Program-made: the position numbers and the translations under genes
NCBI RefSeq assembly: GCF_040566555.1
Contig: NZ_JBEWYP010000001.1
Location: forward strand, 1-64,000
Length of the DNA stretch: 64,000 nt
Direction of reading: 5' to 3'
Origin: Sediminicola sp040566555
GTDB lineage: Bacteria > Bacteroidota > Bacteroidia > Flavobacteriales > Flavobacteriaceae
The notes under the pieces: generated by a model
Databases searched by the model: none
Told to the model about the DNA's origin: nothing
What the model saw: only the letters and a program-made list of their open reading frames with translations
Shown here: piece after piece, positions 26,783-34,321 of the stretch
Position numbering within the stretch: the first letter of the stretch is position 1
Layout: every line of letters starts with the position of its first letter

Positions 26783-27310
26783 CTAGCTTTTTTCAAGTAA
26801 TAGCTTTAGATCTCCCAAACCTTCTTCAAAATCCTTGCCCACCATTTTGTCCATATTCATAAAAAGCGCCATAATGGTCATGGGAAAAGCATTTCTACCC
26901 TTAAATCCCCAAATTACCTTGGTTTTATTTGGAGAAACCTCCTCTGCGATTAAATAACAATCCGAGGTTGATTTAAACGGCTTCATAAAGCGCAGTTCTC
27001 CTTCCATACGTTCCCCTTCAACAATGTTGGTAATCTCCTGCTCTCCTTCCCCTACTTTCTTCCCTTTCCAGTAACTTATCGCTCCAACTTCCCCATCCGT
27101 TCCGGTAAACCTTTTTTCCATATCCGGCTCCTTTTTATCCCATGGAGACCATTTTTGTTGGTTTTTTAAATATTTCAAATACTCAAAAACCTCCGCTTTT
27201 GGCTTGGAAATTTCGATTGACCTGGAAACATCGTAATGCTTTGGTCCTAAAATAGATAGGATAACAATTAAAAGTACAATTGCTAGAATAATGTAAAGTA
27301 TAGTGGTCAT
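26783..27310 (-). CDS. SRPBCC-family protein with N-terminal membrane anchor
   Basis: A 175-residue protein. One hydrophobic segment (about 3-20) anchors a START/Bet v1-like (polyketide cyclase/AHSA1-type) domain: HYDVSRSIEISKPKAEVFEYL, the KNQQKWSPWDKKEPDM stretch, and a C-terminal helix. It binds an unknown hydrophobic ligand. The VOC gene follows after 2 bp and trmH lies 43 bp upstream in the same direction. Confidence 0.87.
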   Translation of the reverse strand: MTTILYIILAIVLLIVILSILGPKHYDVSRSIEISKPKAEVFEYLKYLKNQQKWSPWDKKEPDMEKRFTGTDGEVGAISYWKGKKVGEGEQEITNIVEGERMEGELRFMKPFKSTSDCYLIAEEVSPNKTKVIWGFKGRNAFPMTIMALFMNMDKMVGKDFEEGLGDLKLLLEKS

Positions 27311-27353
27311 AGATTCTAATGGTTTAGTTGTATTTAAATATAGTGAATATTTG

Positions 27354-28010
27354 TTATTTTTCGTTGTAGTAACGCTCTAGGATATCATCTATACTTTTGA
27401 TGGATTTTTTTGTCCAGTCCAGCATCTTCTCCTTCTTTTCCTCCTCGGTTAGTTGCCATGGGAGCTCCCCATTTCTCAAATTAGAGGTCAGCTGCTGTAG
27501 GATGATTGCTGCAGATACAGAAATATTGAGGCTTTCGGTAAAGCCCACCATCGGAATCTTTAGATAGCCATCTGCATTTTTCATCACCTCCTCGCTCAAA
27601 CCATCTCTTTCGGTACCAAAAAAAAGGGCAGTCTTTCTTGTCATTGTAAACTCATCCAGGAAACAGGAATCATTATGTGGCGTAGTCGCAATAATTTTAT
27701 ACCCCTTATTTTTAAGAATCGAGAGACAATCTTTTGTATTGTTGTACCGATGTACATCTACCCATTTCTGGGCTCCCATAGCTATTTCGGAATCAAGACT
27801 TTGTCCATACCTACTTTCTATGAGGTGCACCCCTTGCACTCCAAAAATATCACAACTTCTTACTACGGCGCTAGTATTATGCATTTGGTACACATCCTCA
27901 ACCGCAACAGTAAGGTAATTTGTGCGTTGTTCCAATACCTTTATGAACTTCGCCTTGCGTTCAGGAGTTATAAATTCCTCCAAATAACTTAAAAGTTGCT
28001 CATCCATCAT
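27354..28010 (-). CDS. trmH: TrmH-family tRNA/rRNA 2'-O-methyltransferase
   Basis: A 218-residue SPOUT methyltransferase. Motif 1 is NTSAVVRSCDIFG, motif 2 LFFGTERDGLS, and motif 3 IPMVGFTESLNISVSAAI, which form the SAM-binding knot. The short N-terminal helical part and the C-terminal tail fit TrmH, which methylates G18 in the tRNA D-loop. Other SpoU members act on rRNA, so the exact target is likely but not proven. First gene of a trmH-SRPBCC-VOC leftward group and divergent from the sirtuin gene. Confidence 0.9.
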   Translation of the reverse strand: MMDEQLLSYLEEFITPERKAKFIKVLEQRTNYLTVAVEDVYQMHNTSAVVRSCDIFGVQGVHLIESRYGQSLDSEIAMGAQKWVDVHRYNNTKDCLSILKNKGYKIIATTPHNDSCFLDEFTMTRKTALFFGTERDGLSEEVMKNADGYLKIPMVGFTESLNISVSAAIILQQLTSNLRNGELPWQLTEEEKKEKMLDWTKKSIKSIDDILERYYNEK

Positions 28011-28069
28011 ACATCGAATATACTAAAATCTCTATTTTTATAGGGTCAATAAGTTTAAAGTAAGGTACA

Positions 28070-28765
28070 ATGAGAAAAAAAATAGTAGTACTTACAGGTG
28101 CTGGGGTCAGCGCAGAAAGTGGCCTTAAAACCTTTAGGGACTCCAATGGGCTATGGGAGGGACATGATGTCATGGAAGTTGCCACCCCACAAGGATACGC
28201 CAACAATCCAACTTTGGTACTCAATTTTTACAACCAGAGACGAAAACAACTTTTTGATGTACTCCCCAACGAGGCCCACATGGCTTTGGTACTATTGGAG
28301 GCATCATATGATGTGACCATTATTACTCAAAACGTTGATGACCTTCATGAGAGGGCAGGTAGTACTGATGTGATTCATTTACATGGAGAATTATTGAAGG
28401 TCCGAAGTAGCATTGATCCAGATGTCGTCATAGACTGGAAAACCGATCTTAAATTAGGGGACACATGTGAGAAAGGGAGTCAGTTGCGACCACATATTGT
28501 GTGGTTTGGGGAAGAGGTCCCCATGTTGGATAGGGCCATTGAAATTACTCAAGAAGCAGATTTCCTCATGATCATAGGAACCTCCATGCAGGTATATCCT
28601 GCGGCCAGCCTCGTACATTTTGCCCCGACCCATTCTCCCATTTATTTTATTGATCCAAAACCTAATATATCTCCGTCGGCATTTGAAAATCTTGTCATCA
28701 TTCCAGAAACGGCCGTAAAAGGTGTACCTACTGTGGTTGGGGACCTAATTGATAGAGGACTCTAG
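28070..28765 (+). CDS. cobB: Sir2-family NAD-dependent protein deacylase without zinc cysteines
   Basis: A 231-residue sirtuin. Rossmann motifs: GAGVSAESGLKTFRD (10-24) and TQNVDDLHERAG (86-97), with catalytic H105 in HLHGE. Y54 and R57 (YNQR) match the SIRT5/CobB pair that selects succinyl- or malonyl-lysine, so it is likely a desuccinylase as well as a deacetylase. The zinc module that normally has two CxxC pairs has only C133 (DTCEKGSQLRP), so zinc is probably not bound. Substrates may include metabolic enzymes. Its 3' end overlaps the convergent haem-binding gene by 38 bp. Confidence 0.92.
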   Translation: MRKKIVVLTGAGVSAESGLKTFRDSNGLWEGHDVMEVATPQGYANNPTLVLNFYNQRRKQLFDVLPNEAHMALVLLEASYDVTIITQNVDDLHERAGSTDVIHLHGELLKVRSSIDPDVVIDWKTDLKLGDTCEKGSQLRPHIVWFGEEVPMLDRAIEITQEADFLMIIGTSMQVYPAASLVHFAPTHSPIYFIDPKPNISPSAFENLVIIPETAVKGVPTVVGDLIDRGL

Positions 28766-29201
28766 ATTTTTTTGCCCATGCTATGACCATTTCCTTTTGT
28801 TCCGAGGTCAACCGAGCCTCCTTATGGGTCCAGGTATATTCCTTCAAGGGCATTTCCCCACCTTCTACCTCTTCTACCAATTCCTCCAATTTATGGTCCT
28901 TCTTTTTGGAAGTATAACTTTCCCATTCCGAAAAATTTAAGTGGCCTTTACCCACTCTAATATGGTCTGCCATCCAATAGGACACCGGAGCAATATTATT
29001 ATACCAGGGATAAATGGTATTATTACTATGACAATCGTAACAGGTAGTCTCTAAAATTAATTTCACTTCTTGGGGCGGATTGGTTTCTGATAGAAAAACG
29101 GCAGAATGGTCCCCAATTTCCACATTCTTGGCAGGTCTATAAAACTGTATGGCTATAAGGGCGATCAATAAAATCCACCCTATCCTTTTTGCTAATTTCA
29201 T
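28728..29201 (-). CDS. haem-binding domain protein (single CxxCH)
   Basis: A 157-residue protein: short basic N-terminus, one membrane anchor or signal (about 8-20), then a single c-type haem site C54-x-x-C57-H58 (TTCYDCHSNNTIYPWY). A conserved SYWMADHIRVGKGHLNFSEW region follows, typical of the Haem_bd (PF14376-like) family. I use the ATG at 29201 rather than 29243, because the upstream 14 residues add a second hydrophobic block ahead of the basic KLAKR. A Met in GEMPLKEYTW may be the distal ligand. Probably periplasmic electron transfer or sensing. Overlaps the sirtuin 3' end. Confidence 0.85.
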   Translation of the reverse strand: MKLAKRIGWILLIALIAIQFYRPAKNVEIGDHSAVFLSETNPPQEVKLILETTCYDCHSNNTIYPWYNNIAPVSYWMADHIRVGKGHLNFSEWESYTSKKKDHKLEELVEEVEGGEMPLKEYTWTHKEARLTSEQKEMVIAWAKKSRVLYQLGPQPQ

Positions 29202-29419
29202 ATTGAAAGAATTGAACAGGAAAAATACTAATTTTAGGACCAATAATTAATTTTCCAATCGGTAAAATCTAAACACATTTATATTTAGAATAAGTCCAAA
29301 AGCATATCAATCTTTAATAAAAATCGATGGACAATCGCATTTTGAATAAATAATACACTATAAACACAGAATGTTAATCCATTGCCCCTATTAAACTTTT
29401 AAACTCATTAAGTAATAAC

Positions 29420-29427
29420 TATCTTTG
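29420..29427 (+). promoter_or_regulatory. predicted -7 box of purB
   Basis: TATCTTTG matches TAnnTTTG and lies 33 bp before the purB ATG. The divergent gap 29202-29460 holds no gene. A matching -33 TTG is not evident. Confidence 0.45.
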
Positions 29428-29460
29428 ACCCTTTCAAAAAAATAACCAATTCCCTATAAG

Positions 29461-30804
29461 ATGTCATTAAACGAATTAAATGCCATATCCCCTATTGATG
29501 GGCGCTACAGAAGCAAAACTGTTACTTTGGCCCCGTATTTCTCTGAGGAGGCACTGATCAAATATAGAGTTCGCGTTGAAATTGAATATTTTATCGCCCT
29601 TTGTGAAATACCACTTCCACAATTACAATCTTTTGATCATTCAAAATTTGACGCCCTTAGGGATATCTACAAAAACTTTGACACGGCAGATGCACTGGCC
29701 ATCAAGGAAATAGAAAAGGTGACCAACCACGATGTTAAAGCCGTAGAGTATTTTATTAAAAAGGCATTTGATGCTCTAGGTTTACAACCTTTTAAAGAGT
29801 TTATCCATTTTGGACTTACCTCTCAGGATATAAACAACACTTCAATACCCCTTTCTATTAAAGAGGCAATGAATGAGGTTTATGTTCCCCAATATATGGA
29901 ATTGCTTACCAAATTACAGGAATTGGCCAATGAATGGGCAGCAATACCAATGTTGGCAAGGACTCATGGACAGCCTGCCTCCCCTACTAGATTGGGAAAG
30001 GAAATAGAAGTTTTTACTACCCGCTTAAAAGAGCAGTTCAATTTATTGAATGATATCCCCAGTGCCGCAAAATTTGGTGGTGCCACAGGAAATTATAACG
30101 CCCATAAGGTTGCGTACCCAAAGGTAGATTGGAAAAATTTTGGTGAAACCTTCGTGCAGGGAAAATTAGGATTGCACCATTCCTTCCCGACCACCCAAAT
30201 TGAGCATTACGACCATATGGCCGCCCTTTTTGATACGTTAAAGCGAATCAACAATATTATCCTAGATCTGGATAGGGACTTTTGGACCTATGTTTCCATG
30301 GATTATTTTAAACAAAAAATTAAAGCAGGTGAAGTTGGATCTTCGGCTATGCCCCATAAGGTAAACCCTATAGATTTTGAAAATTCAGAAGGAAACCTAG
30401 GAATTGCCAATGCCATATTTGAGCATTTATCCGCAAAACTTCCAGTGTCCAGATTGCAGCGTGATTTAACGGATAGTACCGTTCTAAGGAACGTTGGCGT
30501 TCCTTTTGGACATACCTTGATCGCTTTTCAATCTACCTTAAAGGGCTTGAACAAATTATTATTGAACAAGGAAAAGTTTGAACAGGATCTGGAGAATAAT
30601 TGGGCGGTAGTGGCAGAAGCCATTCAGACCATATTGAGACGGGAAACCTATCCAAATCCATATGAGGCACTAAAGGGACTTACTCGTACCAATGATAGAA
30701 TAAACCAACAATCCATTGCTAGTTTTATTGACACTTTGGAAGTCTCAGAATCGATAAAAACAGAACTAAAAGCGATTACACCTAGTAACTATACAGGGAT
30801 ATAG
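29461..30804 (+). CDS. purB: adenylosuccinate lyase
   Basis: A 447-residue fumarase/aspartase-superfamily lyase used twice in purine synthesis: SAICAR to AICAR plus fumarate, and adenylosuccinate to AMP plus fumarate. Signatures: LNAISPIDGRYRSK at the N-terminus, FGLTSQDINNTS, ARTHGQPASPT, and the flexible loop GSSAMPHKVNPIDFENSEG that carries the catalytic serine. It belongs to the longer, E. coli-like subtype by its N-terminus. Monocistronic with a strong terminator at 30852-30881. Confidence 0.97.
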   Translation: MSLNELNAISPIDGRYRSKTVTLAPYFSEEALIKYRVRVEIEYFIALCEIPLPQLQSFDHSKFDALRDIYKNFDTADALAIKEIEKVTNHDVKAVEYFIKKAFDALGLQPFKEFIHFGLTSQDINNTSIPLSIKEAMNEVYVPQYMELLTKLQELANEWAAIPMLARTHGQPASPTRLGKEIEVFTTRLKEQFNLLNDIPSAAKFGGATGNYNAHKVAYPKVDWKNFGETFVQGKLGLHHSFPTTQIEHYDHMAALFDTLKRINNIILDLDRDFWTYVSMDYFKQKIKAGEVGSSAMPHKVNPIDFENSEGNLGIANAIFEHLSAKLPVSRLQRDLTDSTVLRNVGVPFGHTLIAFQSTLKGLNKLLLNKEKFEQDLENNWAVVAEAIQTILRRETYPNPYEALKGLTRTNDRINQQSIASFIDTLEVSESIKTELKAITPSNYTGI

Positions 30805-30851
30805 TGCCTTTATAGCGGTCCATCAATTTATTTGGATTAAAAATAATTTTC

Positions 30852-30881
30852 AAAAAAGACCACCCTCAGGTGGTCTTTTTT
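30852..30881 (+). terminator. purB terminator
   Basis: A 13-bp stem, AAAAAAGACCACC with GGTGGTCTTTTTT, around a CTCA loop, 47 bp after the stop. Confidence 0.9.
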
Positions 30882-30915
30882 ATATCTTGTCCCTACATTC
30901 TTTCACCTACAGCAC

Positions 30916-30937
30916 CTTTGTTGTATTTTCAACAAAG
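30916..30937. repeat. short inverted repeat between purB and mscS
   Basis: CTTTGTTG and CAACAAAG form a perfect 8-bp stem around a 6-base loop. It lacks a T-run and is of unknown role. The rest of 30882-31070 shows no gene. Confidence 0.35.
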
Positions 30938-31070
30938 AATCAATACCGTTGGTCATGTACACCAATATTCCGGTTTAGCTCCTATATCGCTTTTCTTAAA
31001 AGAGAGGGAATTAAACCAACTAGTTAAATGCTTTGAATAACAAATGTAATCCTATAAAAACTTTAAAATA

Positions 31071-31970
31071 ATGGAAAATAATTTCTCAATAGAAGATGCG
31101 ATCTCCAAACTTTATAACAAACTGGACGGATGGCTGGATGCAATCATTTTAAAACTTCCAAATATATTTATGGCCATATTGGTCATGGTAATGTTTTATT
31201 TCTTAGCTAGGATAATCAGAAACCTTCTGAAGAAATTATTGGCAAAAAGTGACAGTCAACAATCCGTTCAGGATATTATTGGCAAGGTCGTATTTGTGAC
31301 CATCATGCTACTCGGTTTTTTTGTTGCTTTGGGAGTATTGGAATTGAACACAGTGCTAACAAGTATCTTGGCCGGGGCCGGTGTTATAGGTCTGGCAGTT
31401 GGTTTGGCCTTACAAGGCACATTGAATAACACTTTTGGTGGTATGATCCTTTCCTTTATGCCAAATTTAAAAATTAATGATTTTATAGAATCTGATGGAT
31501 ATTCGGGTTTTGTTTCGGAAATCAATCTAAGAAATATCGTACTACGCCAGCCTGATAATAATTATGTCATCATACCTAATTCAAATTTCATTGATGGCAC
31601 CTTTACCAACTATTCTCTTTCCGAAAGAAGTAGAATATCCGTTGCCTGTGGAGTTGGTTATGAAAGTAGCCTCCAAGATGTGGAAGATTTGGTGGTTAAA
31701 CTCATCGCAGAAAATTTTGAACAAAAAGAGAGTGAATCGGTAGAGTTCTTTTTCACCGAATTTGGTGATAGTTCTATTAATTTTATAACTCGTTTCTGGA
31801 TTGACATGGTTGACAACAAACAGAAACTGGCAGCAACACATAAGGCTGTTAAGATCATTAAAGAACATTTCGACAAGCAGAATATCAATATCCCATTCCC
31901 TATCAGGACATTGGATTTTGGCAAGAACAACTTACAGGTATTGGTAGACAATAATGCGGATGACGCCTAA
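31071..31970 (+). CDS. MscS-family mechanosensitive channel
   Basis: A 299-residue small-conductance mechanosensitive channel. Three membrane helices are seen: about 28-48, 66-87 and 92-118. The third is the Gly/Ala-rich pore helix (AGAGVIGLAVGLALQGTLNN) that lines the MscS pore. It is followed by the cytosolic beta domain (GYSGFVSEINLRNIVLRQPDNNYVIIPNS) and an alpha-beta C-terminal domain. It protects cells from hypo-osmotic shock. Close to the E. coli MscS length (286). Followed by a terminator shared with the convergent DUF4252 cassette. Confidence 0.93.
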   Translation: MENNFSIEDAISKLYNKLDGWLDAIILKLPNIFMAILVMVMFYFLARIIRNLLKKLLAKSDSQQSVQDIIGKVVFVTIMLLGFFVALGVLELNTVLTSILAGAGVIGLAVGLALQGTLNNTFGGMILSFMPNLKINDFIESDGYSGFVSEINLRNIVLRQPDNNYVIIPNSNFIDGTFTNYSLSERSRISVACGVGYESSLQDVEDLVVKLIAENFEQKESESVEFFFTEFGDSSINFITRFWIDMVDNKQKLAATHKAVKIIKEHFDKQNINIPFPIRTLDFGKNNLQVLVDNNADDA

Positions 31971-32013
31971 GCATCAACCGATTTTTAGAACGACACAATA
32001 TCTACATATTATC

Positions 32014-32052
32014 AAAAAACCTGCATCAATTAGCTCGATGCAGGTTTTTTTA
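32014..32052. terminator. bidirectional terminator between mscS and the DUF4252 cassette
   Basis: A 14-bp perfect stem AAAAAACCTGCATC with GATGCAGGTTTTTT, 9-base loop, and T-runs on both strands. It serves the convergent transcripts on either side. Confidence 0.88.
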
Positions 32053-32070
32053 TGTTTATATATTGATTGC

Positions 32071-32616
32071 TTAACCTTTCATAAACTCTTGAAGACTTCC
32101 AAGTCCTTCTCCTTTGTAGTCAGATTTTTGCAAGGCTTTCATGAGGGTCATTAAATGGGCCGGGTTCATGTCATTACCTAATACCCTGATCAATGCAAAA
32201 CCTTGATCTTTACTGGACCCATAGATAATTACCTCATCGATCGCATCTTCATCGCCCAAGTATTTAACTACCCCATTGCCATAAGATGATTTCAATTTCA
32301 TCAATTCCACAAACTTATCAGATTTCAAGATGGCATTCACCTTTGCACTTTCCATTTTAAATTCAGAAGCGTTCTCAGACGTTTTTTTAAACGCCAATAC
32401 GTTCAGTTTTTTCAATGATTGGATTGCCTTCTTTTCTTCTGATGATAGTTCCGCCTTGTCCAAATTTAGAATACTGGCAGGTATATCAATTGAGATGAAA
32501 TTTGGATTGTCCGAATTGTCCACGTAATATTCCTGTAAACTCTGATTGGAAGAACAGGCGGCCAATAGCCCAATGGCGACTAAAGCCAATAGGGATTTTT
32601 TGATTGATGTTTTCAT
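32071..32616 (-). CDS. DUF4252 lipoprotein
   Basis: A 181-residue lipoprotein (signal about 1-20 with lipobox LLAAC, C21) carrying a DUF4252 domain. The family is small, Bacteroidetes-specific and structurally uncharacterised, as far as I know. Visible features are an alternating beta pattern with FKMESAKVNAILKSDKFVELMKLKS and a region ending GEGLGSLQEF. It lies 4 bp downstream of a second DUF4252 gene. The cassette begins with an ECF sigma factor and a putative anti-sigma membrane protein. Confidence 0.85.
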   Translation of the reverse strand: MKTSIKKSLLALVAIGLLAACSSNQSLQEYYVDNSDNPNFISIDIPASILNLDKAELSSEEKKAIQSLKKLNVLAFKKTSENASEFKMESAKVNAILKSDKFVELMKLKSSYGNGVVKYLGDEDAIDEVIIYGSSKDQGFALIRVLGNDMNPAHLMTLMKALQKSDYKGEGLGSLQEFMKG

Positions 32617-32620
32617 AGGT

Positions 32621-33172
32621 TTACTTTTTATTGTTTTTTCCTGCCTTGTTCAATTCTTGGGGCAGATTCATCTTCTTGGTCAAGGAATTGATTTTGTTTA
32701 AGTCAATATCCCCTGTCAATGAAAGCAACACGGTCTCTACCTTACGGCCATTAACATCCATGTTTGCATTGTTAATGCCGGTCACGAACATGAGCAATTC
32801 ACTAACATGATCATCGTCCTTACCACTTTTAATATAAAATTTAACGTTGGCATCCTTATCCTTTACCCGCATAAGTTCTACCAAAGACGTTGTTTTCAAG
32901 TACTTGTCTACCGATAATTTCATGTCGGCAGATATGCCCTTGTCTTCTGTAATAAACACCTTTAAGTTTTTGATACTCTTGGCAATTTCCATAAAATCTT
33001 TTGCCTCTGGCTCGTCAACATTTACTTCTATTTTGCTCAATAATTTGAACATACTCTCATTGACCACCACGGCGCTCACTTTGTCCAAATCCTCATATTT
33101 ATCGAACATGGACTGTGAAAACCCTGCAAAGGGTAATAAGGCTACTACTAGTATTGCGAAAATCTTTTTCAT
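32621..33172 (-). CDS. DUF4252 exported protein
   Basis: A 183-residue exported protein with a signal peptide (about 1-19, ending GFSQ) and a DUF4252 domain: MFDKYEDLDKVSAVVVNESMFKLLSKIEV, SIKNLKVFITEDKGIS, and VKFYIKSGKDDDHVSELLMFV. It resembles the downstream DUF4252 lipoprotein but has no lipobox, so one copy is probably soluble and the other membrane-tethered. Gap to the upstream membrane protein gene is 11 bp. Role unknown; genomic linkage to an ECF sigma factor suggests that the pair is the output or a sensor of that system. Confidence 0.83.
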   Translation of the reverse strand: MKKIFAILVVALLPFAGFSQSMFDKYEDLDKVSAVVVNESMFKLLSKIEVNVDEPEAKDFMEIAKSIKNLKVFITEDKGISADMKLSVDKYLKTTSLVELMRVKDKDANVKFYIKSGKDDDHVSELLMFVTGINNANMDVNGRKVETVLLSLTGDIDLNKINSLTKKMNLPQELNKAGKNNKK

Positions 33173-33183
33173 TTCTTTTACTT

Positions 33184-33603
33184 TTAATTGTTGTTGTAAA
33201 TTTTTTGTTTTGTTACTTCAAATTCATTTAAATAGGCCACTTTTTCTGTTCCTCGACTGAAATTTGCAGCCAAAAGGGTCAAAGCCTTCTTTGTTTGTTG
33301 ATAAGCGTACTCTGCCTCTCTTTTTTCTTGGTATCTATTACCAAAATATATGCCACATGCAAGGACTGCTACTGCTGCAACGGATAACCATCTAAAGTGC
33401 TTTTTTCTAGGTTTTAATGGTACCTGCTTTGTAAACTGTTCTTCTTTGGCTTTGGAAAAGAATTGAAACAAAGGAATGTACTGCTCTAAATGGGGTGCTA
33501 CTTTTTCATTTAGGAAATACTCCCTCAAAACTTCCTCCTCGGCAACCGTTGTGGTAGCCTCAAAGTACTTTTCCATTAAAATATCTATTCTATCCAATTC
33601 CAT
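33184..33603 (-). CDS. single-pass membrane protein, putative anti-sigma factor
   Basis: A 139-residue protein. The N-terminal 65 residues are helical and acidic (MEKYFEATTTVAEEEVLREYFLNE), as in the cytosolic sigma-binding region of Bacteroidetes anti-sigma proteins. A single membrane segment lies at about 72-88 (LSVAAVAVLACGIYFG), then a short periplasmic tail. The start overlaps the sigma gene by 14 bp. The position between the sigma factor and its likely targets makes an anti-sigma role plausible. There is no recognisable zinc-binding HxxxCxxC motif, so this is by context only. Confidence 0.7.
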   Translation of the reverse strand: MELDRIDILMEKYFEATTTVAEEEVLREYFLNEKVAPHLEQYIPLFQFFSKAKEEQFTKQVPLKPRKKHFRWLSVAAVAVLACGIYFGNRYQEKREAEYAYQQTKKALTLLAANFSRGTEKVAYLNEFEVTKQKIYNNN

Positions 33604-34099
33604 AGTTGTGTTTTTCTTTTAATTTTTCTCTTACCTCTTTTCTGGCCCTCGACAAGGCTACCCGTACCGCCGTTGGTTTCATATCCAACAACTCTCCTAT
33701 TTCATTCAGTTCATATTGCTCAACATCCCGCAATTGTAATACCAGTTTTTGTTGCGCGGGTAGGTCCTCCATTATTTTCTGAACCCAGTCAACGCTGTCA
33801 ATGGCTTCCAATTGACTTTGTAATGATGTATTTTCATCTTTATAATTACTGTGTACCAATTTTAAGTTTCCCGCCTCTTTCGACTTTAGGCGATCGAGAC
33901 AAAAATTCTTGGTCATCGTCATCGCAAAGGCCTCTACATTATTATAATTGGACATATTGGTTTTTTTCGCCCAAAGCTTTAGCAAAATTTCCTGAGTGGC
34001 ATCCTCCGCTTCCTCCTTTGAAATCAGCAAGCGTTTAGCCAATCGATATAGCTTATCCTTAAAGGGCATCACCACATTTAAAAATTCTGCTTGTTTCAT
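33590..34099 (-). CDS. ECF-type RNA polymerase sigma factor
   Basis: A 169-residue sigma-70 family protein with region 2 (KDKLYRLAKRLLISKEEAEDATQEILLKLWAKK, about 14-46) and region 4 (LPAQQKLVLQLRDVEQYELNEIGELLDMKPTAVRVALSRARK, about 113-158). No region 1.1 or 3, as in extracytoplasmic-function sigma factors. It is the first gene of the sigma / membrane protein / DUF4252 / DUF4252 cassette. It is divergent from the S41 peptidase, with 222 bp of non-coding DNA between. Its own promoter may be auto-regulated, but I saw no clear motif. Confidence 0.93.
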   Translation of the reverse strand: MKQAEFLNVVMPFKDKLYRLAKRLLISKEEAEDATQEILLKLWAKKTNMSNYNNVEAFAMTMTKNFCLDRLKSKEAGNLKLVHSNYKDENTSLQSQLEAIDSVDWVQKIMEDLPAQQKLVLQLRDVEQYELNEIGELLDMKPTAVRVALSRARKEVREKLKEKHNYGIG

Positions 34100-34321
34100 T
34101 GTTGGTTTGGTTGTTAGGAACCTTTAATTGGTTCTTATTAGGAAGACGAAGTATAACGAAATATGTTACAAATAATTTTTTATTATTGATAATCTCAGTA
34201 ATTTACACCGTTATTATTCGACCATTATAAAAAAAGTTGCCCACTACCTCCCTCAATTAGTGCTATTTGCATCCATAAAAGTTGGAACGGTATTTGAGCA
34301 TGTTGATTTAAAAGAAAATTT

